DNA of 64,000 bases. It comes from Cepaea nemoralis (lineage: Eukaryota > Mollusca > Gastropoda > Stylommatophora > Helicidae). Below, piece by piece: positions 35,101-47,625 of the stretch (its first letter is position 1; each line of letters opens with the position of its first letter). Below the pieces are notes generated by a model. The model was not told the origin of the DNA and made no database searches. It was given only the letters and a program-made list of their open reading frames with translations. The stretch covers positions 281,001 through 345,000 of the forward strand of contig JACEFZ010017670.1 in the NCBI GenBank assembly GCA_014155875.1, given 5' to 3'. The translations under genes and the position numbers were made by a program.

Positions 35101-38100
35101 CTTTCATAGTTGACTTTTTGCTTTACTCCTTTTTCTATGTCTATTTTCTTTGCCTTAAATTCGTCTAACTCCCTACCCGGTCGTCCCTTGGCCGTGCTTC
35201 ATCCTTTGAAGGACCCTTCCTTCGCCATGACATTCTCCGTACCTCCGCGCGTAGCTGCCTGGCAGTCAGTCCGCCTCTGCATCCACCTCTCCCGTCCCCC
35301 CCCCCTCCCTCCCTTTCACCTCTCTCTTCGCTACTGCAATAACTCCTTTTCTCTTCCCTCGCCTCGGCACCTCTATTCTTTCCGGTTCCCGCCTCTTCTC
35401 TCTACACCCCCCGTCCCTTTCCCTTCTCTTCTCTCCTGGCTTGTCTTCCCCTCCGTTTTCTCTCTTCTACTTCCTCTTCCACTCTCCTGCCCTTCTTTGG
35501 TCTCCTCTGCGTCCTCTCCCTTCTTGGTGACTTTCCCTCTCTCCTCTGATCTCTTCACTCCTCCTCCCTCCCCCTGATCTTTGTCTCACTTTCTCTCCTC
35601 TCCAATACCCCGTCCCCCTCTCTCTCTCTCTTTCTTCAGCATTTAAACCTGTTCCTCCTTGCTCTCTCTTTCTTCTTGTTCCTTCCTTTGCTTTTTTGTC
35701 CTACTTCTTCTTTCGTCTCCATTCGTCTTTTACCCTTTCCTTTTCTTCTCCCTTTCTCTCTTCTTCTCCTTTCCCTTTCCCTCTCCTCCCCTTGCTCTCC
35801 CTTTCCTCTTCTCCCTGCTCTCTCGTTTTCCGCTCTTCTGTTCTCTCCATTTTCCCTCTCTTCCTCTTTCTCTTCTTCTTTTTTCTTTCTTTTCTCCCTC
35901 TCTTCCTTTTCCTTTCTCTATTTCTCTCTTCCCTTCCTAAGTCTCTCTTTTTACTCTTCTTTCTCCTTCTCTTCCTCCTCTCCTTCCGTTTGTCTCTCCC
36001 CTCCACCTCGTCCTCTCGTCCTTCCTCGTTCGGCCTCCTTCTGCCCCCCTCTTCGTCGGCCTTCCCCCTCCTTCTCCCTTCCTCTTTCCGTCTCCGTTCT
36101 TGTCCTTCTTCCCCCGTCTTTATATCTTCCCCTCGTGCCTTTCCCCTGGTCTCTCTCTGTCCTTCCTTCTCTCTCACGCTCTCTCTTTTGGCTCGACTCT
36201 TGCTCCTCCTCCCCTCTCTCCCTCTAACTTCTTTCTTTCCTCCTTCCCTTCTTTCTCTCCTTTTCCCGCTTTCCTCTATATTTCCTTCTCTTCTCTCGCT
36301 ACCCCTCTTCACCTTTTCCTTTCTTCTCTCTTTTCTTCCTTCCCTTCCCTTGCGTTTGCTTGCTTATCTTCCTCTTCTCCTCTCCTCTCCTATCGTTCTC
36401 CTGTCTCTACTTCTCCTTCTCTCTGCCCCGGTCCTGTCTCGGCCTCATCTTACTCTTCTCACTATCCTACTCTTCTTCCCACTATCCGCAACGCTTCGCG
36501 CCTCTCTTCTCATTTCCTTCTGCTCTCTCGCGCTCTTTGCAATGACTAATTTTCCGTCTCCGCATCTTACTCTTCTGAGGCGACGTCCTTTTCTGTCATA
36601 GCGATGCTCTCTCTCCACTACTACTTTCTCCTCCGTCTAATGCTTCTTCCGCTTTCCGCCATCTACTATACATCGCACCATGCTACCACTTCCTTTCATC
36701 TCTTCCCCCCCTCCTCTCCCCCTTGCTTCTCTCCTCCCCTCTCTTTCTTCCTCTTTACTCTTTTCGAATTTCCCCTTCCTTTACTCTTTTCCTCATCCGT
36801 TTCTTGAGCCTTCCTCCTCTTTCTCCCTGCTCTCTTTTCTCGCTTCTTGTCTCTTCCTTTCTCCCCTCTTCCTTCTCCCTATTTAGCCTCAATCGGGGTA
36901 GCCTCCCCTCCCCGCTTGACCTCTCCTCACGACTCTTCCCTCAACCCTCCCTCCCACTCCCACTAAACCTGGGTAGCACACATCCTCTCTAAAGCCCTCC
37001 GTCTTCGCTGACTCTGTCCCCCGTCCCCTCCCTCCCTCTCCCTCCCCGCTTCCGGCTCGGGCTTGACTTACCCCGCCCACCGGAAATCATTCCCTTCGTA
37101 TCGCTTTGGGCACCTTCCGTGCCGCCCTCGGCTCTTTCCACACGCCTGTCTACCCATCGGTTAAAGCTACCACCTCCTCAACCACGTTGTGTTGGCTCTC
37201 TGCAATAATCGCGGGGCCGCACTACCGATGCTCCCACCCTCGTGCATGGTATAGGTTCTCCCCCGACCCTGTTCGTCTGCGGTTATCCTCGAGGCTCATT
37301 TCGTGTCAACCTCCCCGCCGATAGGAGAACTCTCGACAGCTACAGCTGGTCCAACCGCTTATGCCGTCGTGCTTTAACTCCTCGTACCAGTCCCTAAACT
37401 CACAGTCTCCCACTGCATGCGCTCCCTGCGTGGATCTCCTGCTCCCCCATTCCCCGTCGACTCATGATCTTACGCCAAAATTCTCCCTCCTAGTTAAGTC
37501 GGTTACCCCTCCCCCTCCCCCCCCCCCTCCCCCTCCCCGTCCATTTTCTCCCCCCCTCTCCCACTCTATCACGGTCCTCCATCCTCTCTCCCCTCTGCCT
37601 CCCCACCTCTCCCCCCCCTCGCTCTCCCCCCCCTCCCACCCTCCCTCCCGCCCCCCCCCCCTCTCCTCCATACCTCCCCCCTCACATCTTCCCGCTCCCC
37701 CCGCCCACTATCACCCCCCTCACGCGAGGCCCGCTGACACACTTCCGCTCCCTGCCGTTCGGGTACTCAGATACCACTTTGCGTCCTCCGGTCTCCCCAC
37801 CCCCCCTCACTACTCTACTTCTCTCCACCCCACCACCGCCCCCTCTCCCCTCGTCCCACCCCCTCACCTCATCACCCCTCTCTCCTCCCTCACCTCTCTC
37901 TCCCGTCCTCCCCTCGCCCCTCTCTCGACTTCTCCTCCTCCCCCTCTCCGTCTCCTCTCCTACCCGGATCTCTCCTCCACCCAAAGCCCAACTGCATCCG
38001 TCTGCCCTCGTCCACTTCCCGTCTGACGACTCACGTCCGGACTCTCTGTAACTCCACTCATCGCCCCTTCGCGCACCATCATCAGGTCTCGATCTCTCTC

Positions 38101-38450
38101 AGGGCCACTCTCCTCCCCCTCCCTCTGTCTCCGCTTCCCTACGGCCTACGCCCTGGGAAACCGCCCGTCTAAAAACACCTCTTCGATAGCACATAAAAAC
38201 CCCTTTAGTCATATTCCGAGTTCTGAGGGTTCTCGGGCCTCCTCCCCCTCGAAAACTGTCAATAGTTATGCCCCCACTGCACGTTCCCTCCATACTTCTC
38301 CTCGAGCGTCCGTCCGGCGGCCTCACGTCTCCTGCCGTCTATCTCGTACTTTCTCCTTCTCTCTCCTCTCCCTCCTCCTCTTTCCCTCGCAACTTATTTT
38401 ACTACATCAAACGGGTTCATTTATTGATTTATCCAGGGTCAGCCGGTACA
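35101..38450. other. C-dominant pyrimidine tract
   Basis: The plus strand is almost purine-free in places: 36001-36060 has C31 T19 G9 A1; 37861-37920 has C39 T15 A4 G2. It differs from the preceding part by a switch from T to C dominance and by rising C-runs (up to 10 near 37520 and 37650). The 301-codon frame at 35696-36601 and its 203-codon opposite-strand partner follow from the missing purines. Confidence 0.8.
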
Positions 38451-41400
38451 TGCATTCGTTTGTGTGGGTTATTAGTTGATCTACCTGTGAGTATTTCGTG
38501 ACCTATACTCTGGTCTAACGAGGATCAGGGCGTAACTATAGTGTATCGAGAGATACCATGGCGCTTGGCGGGATGCCCCCGCCCCTCCCGTGCCCACCAG
38601 TATTTGCGAATGGTAGATCCGCCTGCGCCCTCTTCATAGCTCTGCCCATAGTAGGTGTAACGTCCGTAGCGAGCGATGCACTGTGACGGCATACCAAGCT
38701 CTTGATCCAGAAAGTACTCTGGGACTCTCCGTTCCACGTAATATTTAATGAATCGCATGGTCGTACTCCGAACTCGCTTACTAGGCAGCTACGTAGATCA
38801 GATATGTACCCGTAGCAGTCATTTATTTGTAACGACGCTAGATCCGAGCTGCTCCCAACTCTCCACTATATAACACTTAGCAACAAGTGATAGAATAAGC
38901 GATAGTTAGGGGCCTGTCTTCGTCTGATAGAGTCGAGGTTAAAGCAAAGACGACCAGAAAACATTTTTTAGTTCAAGAAACATAAAACAGAAAATCACCC
39001 ATCATGCACAACAATATAAATTTATACAACGTGATGACGGCGGATGCTCTTTTTGGCCGTAATACGAGATTGTCGAACCTTCGGTTTGTGTGGTCAAGAA
39101 ACCAGTCAGTTTATCCATACGCATCGCATGAAGTCATTTGCGTTAGATTATCTTAGTCCTCTGGTAGTTGCTCACAAAGATACGGAGCAGATGTTAGGGG
39201 AGTAAGGTCGTAAGTGTGTGCATGTTAATACTTTACCTTTCTGTGCGTGCACTTTCGGGATTAATACAAGCGACACTCAAACGATTCCGAAAAATTTTCA
39301 AGGACCAAACCTGGGGCCATGCTGGGACTTCAATTCACGAGGGCCTCGTGGTCCGGACATCGGGAAGTGAAATGTCTTCTGGTGTGGTGATCAACCAAAG
39401 GACCCCGAGTGACTAGTGCAAGGTTACAGATGTATTTCCTTGAAGATGCGGCCAAGCTCCACCAATGTTAATGCCTCTTGTGTTCAAGCATGAGAATAGT
39501 AAATCTTTAAAGGGATATCAAATTTCCCCCCGACTGCCAACCCTAGTTAAAATCGAAGCGTATTGGGAGAAGTAGTCAATCTTCGTGGGCTCAGAAACTG
39601 CCACTTTCCGTTAATGTGTATGTTAGGGCAATCTACCTTCAATAGTCTGTGTCGGCAACTATAGACGATGACCATAACGAGTGACTGGGGTGGTTGTTTC
39701 GGCGTACACTACTTTAAAGACTGTCAAACGTGGTCCGTACCACTGCTCTGTACAACCAAATAAAAAACTCATTGTCTTATCTATCATAGCTATAGAGATT
39801 ATGGCTACGCTAGCATATAACCCAAATACAACTACTCAGTGAGAAGGATGCGACCCCATTCTGTGCCTTCCTCCTAGCTGAATGCAGAAAGTAGGAAATC
39901 AAGGCGTCTGTGCGCTGTGACTTTACGAAAGACTCCATATTGTAATAAAGTTGACACTACGCATATGTACGCTATATAGTAAGAGCAAGAAAGAGTGTTG
40001 TTGTCAATGAATACGCAATCTCGTGCGCCAACAGCACCTGCAAGGCACGTCGTTGTCCAGTGAAAAGAACCATGTAGCCGGGGAGAACCAAAGGAGAAAT
40101 TCAGGTTTAAATCCATCTCTTGCCCTAGTCTGGTGGAACACAACACCCATGTGTTATCCAGAGTTCACTCTTCGGACCATACTAGAGGACTTAAATACCG
40201 ACTATGTCTCCCATAGCGTGTGTGTAGCTTGCGCTGTGCGGCTAGTCCATACCGGTATAGAAATGAGCATTGGGAATAAGGCCAAACCAACTTCGACTAA
40301 AGTAACTAATTTAACACCCTATACTATGCCATTTCTCTACCCCTTTCTTGTGAATATGGTTAGCTTATTATTTCAGGAAATGTACGATACATTCGTCATC
40401 ATTCCTTTTAAATCTATTACCTAGCACCAATTAGTATTTCTTCTGCGGTTACCAAGTGCACCTGCATTTAGGAGTTCGCTCGTCCTAGAACGCGTCTTTT
40501 AACAGACACATACTGACTTACACCAGGGAACTAGTCTTGAGTTATTAAAGTAACTTAGCGACTAGAGAGGTAAACGATGCTTCATTCATAGTCACTCCGA
40601 CATATAACTCTTTATATAACAGTAGTTGTATAGCTATTAGTGGCTAACCTAGTCAATCGATACGTCCTCTGGCTGTGATAACTACATCTGTAGTTCTTGA
40701 TGCGATCCTGTTTTACGGTATAGGAATTATTCCCAACACTTACTCATTGAATTAGATCGATTGAAAGTTAAGTCTAATAGGCACAGGGGCACTATGCGTA
40801 TGATGTATCTGTCCGGTGATCTAGAACGGAATCTCATTTGGATAGTTCTGGATCAATTTATCATATTTTTATTCTATCCAGGACTGTGCGAACTGTGAAT
40901 CCGCGCAGTGGTGTGTATTGAGCTCTTGTGTAAGAACATTACGCCAACAATTCTTTTCTATTAGAGTAGTTCGGTTGGAACCTGCTTTCTATACCAACGG
41001 CCTACCGGCTATTCCACTCTTCATAATACTCATTGTGCAAGAGATTGGTACATAGAAGATGCCCGCCTAGCGGAATCATTCGGAGTGAGAAATACTTGTG
41101 AGAAGAAAAGGTCTCGTATTGTACTACTCTCATGAACCTTGGATGTACAGGAATCTTGAAAGACTTCCTATCGGTTGGCCAACTACAATTTCAAAATAAT
41201 CTTTCACTTCGACCGCACCGTCAAAACTTAGTGTCTTTGAACCTTTTTCTTCATGAGATCGTCGGATGCCCTCAGGCAACTGTTATCCTTATAGATCCAC
41301 AGACAATCGATACATCGTCATGCTAGGAATGCGCCAAATGAGCCCATACCGTCATTATGTGCTATTTCCGGTGTCGTGAATGGATTTCTAAGTGCCTATA

Positions 41401-43795
41401 TTCTGAATCATGTTAGTCGGCTTGAGAAACCATTGTTACGATCATCTAATCAACAGCCCCTCACAATAAATAGGTACCATCACAGGTCTTGCAACTGCGT
41501 CGTCTAGCAATCAAGGCCGATCTCGAATGGATACGGTTTACTATGTAACTGTAAGTATAACGGAGTATCACCTGATTGACGTACTCAAAACAGATGTCTC
41601 TGAATCGCCGTGCTGTAAATACAGCTTAGGAAGTGTTAGGGTTTACAATATAATTTTCAGATGATATAGAGAAACGAACGCCTCAGCCACCTATAGTGCT
41701 AATCCCCGTGGTTTCTACATGTGGTCATAGTAACCTAGGACTTTCTATATGTGCGCAACAGGCCTTTTATTTTGATAACAAACAGAAGACTAAACAGTAA
41801 AAAATGAAGTAATGTAATTATTTTAATTGTAGAGGACCCGCCCCAGTTTTTGTCTTGGAGAGGGAGGTTTTCGAAAATGTGCTTAAGCCCTTACAAGCCT
41901 ATGAAGGCTGTCAAAAAGGCCCCCCTGTGGGCAGATAACATCACAACGCAAAAAAATGGATTGAAAGCAGCCGATTATATGTTACACAGACATCGTGGGT
42001 GGATATAGGTTATGCCTAGCTAAGAATCACTCAGAGCTCTGTCTTCGTAACTCTTACAATTCCGCCAGTTTATAACCTCAACACTGTACCAGAATCTAGT
42101 GTGTCATTCCTTCCCTTGGCTGCTAAGGGTTTTGCCTTTGGGTATCGTCATAACCTTCGGGTGTATTTATTGCTGGCAGAAATCCCCTACAGCAATCGTC
42201 ATGAACCTTGTGGCAGTTGTGGACTCCAACAGAGTAACTCGATATAGTATACCCATGAGTCCCACATTCACAAAGATTCTGGTATAGTTGCGCTGACTCA
42301 CGGGGAATTTATTAGTTCACTTGCAATGAAGAGTGAGGACCACGCAACACAGGTACCCACGCTTGAAATAGGGGAACACGAATACCCTATGGTGGGTGTT
42401 TTTGTTAAAGATGCACTAGGATGAGGGTACAGTATGCAGTGCCTGACGGTGTAATGGGCTGGCGACCAGTTTTAAGAACGGTGCTAATAGAAGTAACTCA
42501 GAATATTATAACACCTCTCAACGATCTACTCCCTATGTGCTTCTGTCTGAGTTATTGTCTGACTATAGAGTCGCTTGGCTTTGTGCCACGGGGTGACGTA
42601 GATTTCTTACTGTATTCTCCCGTATGAAAAACTCCTCGTTATGCATTCGATTTAGTGGTCTGCCAATGTCCATTTGATAGCCTATGCGGTTAGCATGATG
42701 TAGCTCGGGAATGAGTTTACGTAGGGTTTGGTGATATCCCAAGCACCACCTGAGGATAGGACCAGTACCAGGAAGAATCATTTATTCTTTACATTATATA
42801 ACCTCACAATGGACCTATTACACACGTACGTTACGCGTAGCCTGAGGTCCGAGCAGGAGGGGCGCCATTGAAATCCGCCCATCTTTTAGCAAGATGACAG
42901 TGCTGGTACCCCGTATTACTCTTGCAGCTGGTATAGTTTTCTTCACGATGTGATGCGCTCTCAGAGAGGAGTTGCTTGTCTTCTTAGTGTGATAGCTTTA
43001 GCGTGTGCACTGAAGCCTCTCTGTGATCTGGTCGTTGTGGGGTAACATTACCTTCTCTACCATATAATATACTGTGGCATGTAAGACAGCATTTCGCTTA
43101 ATTACATTGATTAAGTGACCATGTACTGAGGGAGAGTCTCTGTATTTGATAGTCAGCGAGCATCTTTTTAGGCGAGCAGGTTGGCTTGCTTCACCCAGTA
43201 CAACATGTCAACATGGATTCGTTGCGAGTTTATTAGATAGTTGACTCATCAGGTACATGTTATTTAGGGAACCGTAGACTGACTGTGATCTTTTGTCGGG
43301 AAAATAGTACGACTATCGTATACGCGCAGTGTGAATCTCTGCAGTTTCCATGTACTGGAAGGGTCAATAACAATAGCCTACGTGTGGGAGCGCGTCTGTA
43401 AGCTGTCCTGTTAAAACCCTCTTCGGACATTTGACACACGCTGCGGCTGTGAAAAATAATTTGTTTTCGCCAAAATTATATAACTTGTGGTGCACCGTGA
43501 GAAAAGATCACCACGGAGAGTAGTAGTGGAGTTCTTAGATCGACTTCCCACTAGGAGAACCGAGTACCACAGGTGGTCAATCTTGCTACGTACAACTGTA
43601 ATAGGATTATACCAGTAACAGTACTAATGGGGCAGTTTCTGCGAAGTGCAAGTATTCGATATAGACCATATCAAACCTTCATCCGTTTCCTTCTTTTGAA
43701 CAAGTTCCAGAACCTTGCTTGCATTCGGGTTCATATGGGATCTATCGTGATAGAATCAGCCCCCACAAACGCCGCTGTTTAAGCGTCTCGTAACA
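38451..43795. other. Composition-neutral, random-looking block
   Basis: The pyrimidine skew stops within about 100 bp near 38400. The next 5.3 kb has near-equal base use (40021-40080: C18 G16 A16 T10), frequent CpG, few homopolymers, no microsatellite, no transposon and no frame above 133 codons. I see no gene or regulatory feature. Confidence 0.65.
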
Positions 43796-45500
43796 CCATA
43801 GTCCCCCCACCATTTATTCGTCTGTCAGCGCTGTTCGCGATTGTACTGCTCTTGTCCATGACTGGCCCTTCGTTTTTCACCGTCCCAATTTTAGTTTCGA
43901 TACGCCTATCTCGATCCTGTCTGCCTCGTGCTATGCCATTAGATTCATCCTCCTTATCTTATTCACCATTCTTGACAGTCTCTTTTTTTCGCCGTCCATC
44001 TGTTTCTGTATTATCCTCCCAGCTCACCTCCGGCACCTCTTCTTCTTGTCCTGTTAAACATGCCGCACTCTGACCTGTCCTTTTCAATTTCTCTCGTACA
44101 TGGGGTCTCTTCTCTCCACTTCGTCCAGATGTTTCATGCTAGCCGGTCCCAACCTGCCATCTAAACCTCCCAACAGACCCTGCTCTAGGCATTGGGTATC
44201 GTTACTCCCTACCATCACCGTCGCGGGAAGATTGGCTCAGCGACTACCCCGCCTGGGACAACGATCTTAAAGGCTCTTTATCCGTTCTCTGTTGCCGGTC
44301 CCGTCTAATTAACCTCAACCTAGTACCCGGATGTTTCCCCCAACGACGGCTCCCTATCTTATGTGTGCCCCGTCATACATCCGCGACGGGGTAATCGACT
44401 CTCGCATTCACTATTTGGGTCCCCAGGAACATGGGGTCTTTTCACATCTTAGCTTAAGGCCTTTCCGCTGTCAGCCTGATTAGAAATGAATCTTTTAGAC
44501 GAAGGCAGCAGTCACCCAACGATCTTAGTGACATTTTCCTGGACAGTACAGTTACTCTTTGATACCTAATGTTATGAATAGAGAGAGAACCAGGGCGCGT
44601 CGCGGACCTTTGTTGAGAAGCTGTATTAGACAACCTGCAAGACAGTCGAAAGGGCGGAACAGCACCCGACGATAGGATAGCTTTACCAGAGATGTAAGGT
44701 AACATTACTCTTGAAATGGCTTGCCCCACCTATAGGCAATGGGACGGTTTCAGATGCTAGATGAAATCAGCATGATGCTTGATGCCACGACCCGCTCTGT
44801 AATTTCGTCCGGGCTTGACCAGAGCGGGTTGGAAAAATGGGCGAGTCCATGACCCGGCGTCCAACAACCGAGACGCTAACAGATGCCTTTCCACACACCG
44901 CTCGCGACCGGTCTTTTCCACGCCGCTAAGATGTCTTTTTGACCTACAACCTATCTTGACCAGAACTTAGCTGTATGTTGGCTACCTCGATTGGCAAGGT
45001 TATCGCTCTGTAGTTTGCCATTTGCTTTTCTCCCCCGGCTCTGGTATCCCACGCAGAGCCTCCGAGCGGGGGTCGGACCGCCTCAGCTCCTCTACTTCCT
45101 TCGCCGCTATTCGAGCCTCGCGTGGGTGCGTGCATGACATGGATTACAGAGAGAAAGTGTGATTGTACACCCTCACAGTCCACATAGCCCCTCGTGTCTT
45201 ATACAAAGGAGCCCGCCCTTTAACTTTTTCTTTAAAAACCCCTTACCGCGCTCTTTGAGGCATCCTCTGGGCTACTCTGTGCATCTCTATAACTTCTTTC
45301 TTACGCGTCTGCTCGTGCAATTACACTTCGAAACTCTTCTTCCTGGCTATGGACACACTCTTTCATGACAGCATTTGATTCACTCCCCACCACACTCCAA
45401 ACACCACTACTCCCGCCACGGCACCATAAAAAGAACAAGTACCGAATCATACACTGGCTCAGGCCACCAAATCATACGTACCGAATGATTCACTTGTTTC
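43796..45500. other. Alternating pyrimidine-rich and neutral patches
   Basis: Pyrimidine skew returns at 43800-44340, drops at 44340-45180 and returns more weakly at 45183-45450. No gene, repeat or transposon recognised. Confidence 0.55.
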
Positions 45501-45693
45501 GGCTGGGCGCTGTAATGGTTCAATCGATTACTGAACCTCAGGGTGTTTTGTTCCGCCTCTAGCGATCCCCCCATATGTGTTTAATTCAGTTGTGAATGGC
45601 GGGTATCTTCTTCTGCTAGGGAATGAAATGTCTTTGTGCGTGTAATGCGAATTTATATTTGCCTGCCGCGTTCGGTTTGAAGATTGAACCAAT

Positions 45694-46218
45694 TTAATAA
45701 ACTGTTGACGTTTTTGGTAAAACCTGGCCGCGGTGTGCCGTGTGCTTAAACAAAGAGACGTGCTGGTCACAATGACGCCGTCTTTTATTTTTTGTAGTCC
45801 CCTCGATCTTGTGTAGCCTTGTTGTGCTTGTCTTCCTATTAATAACTTGTCCTCTTATCCGTAATAATGTAGTTGCGCTGGTATTTTTGGTAGGCCCTAA
45901 GCACGCTCGCTTGTCCCGTTGTTCTGGTTCCCCCATTACCAGAATGCTCATCTTTCGGTCACCGTCTAATGAATAGTACAAAGAAACAAACCAAAGTTGT
46001 GCGGTGTTTTGTTCGTTATAGTGGGGATTAGTTTTGTGGTTCGCTGAACCAAACGTGAGGCCGTTTCGATAATATAGATGTTCAGTGGTCTGTCTACAAA
46101 AGCCAGCGACGAATAAATTGCCAGTGCCATGTTCACTGGTAGTTAATGACGGGCAAGAACATGCCGAAAAACTAAACTGAAAGACGGTTAAATTATCGGG
46201 CGTGCCTGGCGGGTACAC
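45694..46218 (-). CDS. Unassigned 174-codon open frame
   Basis: I do not recognise this frame. It would encode a 174-residue basic, Thr/Ser/Arg-rich protein with no signal peptide, membrane segment, zinc-binding cluster or repeat that I can see. It lies just upstream of the polymerase element, on the opposite strand, and just beyond the anomalous block. Base composition here looks like ordinary flanking DNA again. No homologous family comes to mind. It could be a chance frame, an LTR or other mobile-element end, or a small gene of the neighbouring element; chance is the most likely. Confidence 0.18.
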   Translation of the reverse strand: MYPPGTPDNLTVFQFSFSACSCPSLTTSEHGTGNLFVAGFCRQTTEHLYYRNGLTFGSANHKTNPHYNEQNTAQLWFVSLYYSLDGDRKMSILVMGEPEQRDKRACLGPTKNTSATTLLRIRGQVINRKTSTTRLHKIEGTTKNKRRRHCDQHVSLFKHTAHRGQVLPKTSTVY

Positions 46219-46239
46219 AAATAATTATAGGTTTCGAGA

Positions 46240-47260
46240 GAAGACGATTTTTTTTTTTTATATTTCTGTGTCGGAGATTTACATCTTACCTCGGGGAATT
46301 ACCGCCGGCCAGCAAGACTCTGTTTAGCAGTAGGACAGACTAATTCCGAAACTGGGGTCCTCGTGGTTAGGTGCACCTGCCATCAAAAACATAGCGCCAA
46401 TTATTCTTGTACCTCTCCCGGAGATGAGAGAAAAAACTGTATCGAAGAGATGCAATTACGGGAATGGTGACACAAAGTACCTAGGTACGTAATTATGGTG
46501 GCAGCAATGACAAAGAGTGGTAGTAGTAATGTATAGTCATGAAAGGAGTCCCGGTGGTTTCCTTCTGCGTGATTATGAATCTATACTCGAGTGAAGATGT
46601 CGCAGCCACAAACCCGCCTTTTGACAGTTCGCCCGGCCCCCGTGTGACAGTGGCAGGGTCGGTCAAGCGATGTGGCTACTTATTTTCCCGACATCTGATT
46701 GGTTGATTCAAATGACAACTTGCTCGTTTCAAATATACGACAAATAATTCTTGAAACGAATGTGAAGTCATTTGAGTTCTGGCAGTTAACGAGGAAGGAT
46801 GTTTTTTATTCAACGGATAATAATTTCAACATATTTTATAATTCGTTGGACGTTAACAATTGCGCCTTCTGAAATATATATTTAGCGGCTGAAAGGCTGA
46901 AACTGGTGACAATTTTCTCGACGTCATCATCAGAATTGTACAACGAATCAACGAGATTTTGCTTCATATATCTGCTCAAAGACATTAAAACTATTATCCG
47001 GCCACAGTTGACGCGAGCATCAGAAAATAATTCCTCTGCTATATTCTCAAAGGTATGATATGCTTGATCACTTCGGTATATTGGCTACAACAGACTCAAA
47101 TAACGTTGCATGTTGACGAATCAACCATCGAGTAATTGGCGTCATCTTACAAGTTCATCCGGCTGGATAACATTCACAAAGAGGTCGGCCATTTTATCAG
47201 AGAATGTCAGCTACGCAGAGGCACGGATGTACTCTGTGTAAATAAAACCTTCACCACGTC
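46240..47260 (+). other. Upstream region of the polymerase gene, nothing assigned
   Basis: AT-rich sequence with no reading frame of note. It probably holds the promoter of the polymerase gene, but I cannot point to a TATA box or start site with confidence. I find no inverted copy of the downstream end here. Confidence 0.4.
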
Positions 47261-47625
47261 TTGACAATTTATTACGACATCGTACAACTACTCATTCGAC
47301 ACAACAGGTTTACTTGCGATTTTTGTGATTACAGTTACAATAGATATGATAATTTACGGAGACACGTAAAGACCGAACATGAACTACTATTCAGTGCCGT
47401 GTCGACCACTCAACCATCATCTAGTGCTGGTAATAATTACCAATCCACAAGTCGCAAGCGGCGACGAGAACCGAATACAGACGAACAATCTACTGGTAAA
47501 CGTCAGAAGTCAACCAAACAACAAACATCAAATGACAGAGTGTCGGCGATTACAGACACTCAAATACCATCAACTAGCACAGCAACACAAGCAGCATCCG
47601 CCGTTCTGCCGCCAGCCGTAGCGGC
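47261..47625 (+). CDS. Polymerase element: N-terminal C2H2 zinc-finger segment
   Basis: The open stretch in frame 2 begins before a methionine is evident, so the start is uncertain. Residues about 20-41 form a single C2H2 finger: CDFC, then Y-x3-Y-x2-L, then H-x4-H (RRHVKTEH). A basic region (KRRREP..., GKRQKS) and a Gln/Ser/Thr-rich stretch follow. The sense continues into the next segment only after a frame change near 47625. A finger at the N-terminus could help the polymerase or its terminal protein region bind DNA; this is inference from position only. Confidence 0.6.

Noticed and set aside
35696..36601. 301-codon open frame in the C-rich tract
   Set aside because: Purines are nearly absent, so stop codons are rare on both strands. 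The product is Leu/Ser/Phe/Pro noise and overlaps equally long frames, including a 203-codon opposite-strand one.
46355..46385. tRNA-like TCCTCGTGGTTAGG stretch
   Set aside because: No B box follows and no cloverleaf can be drawn.
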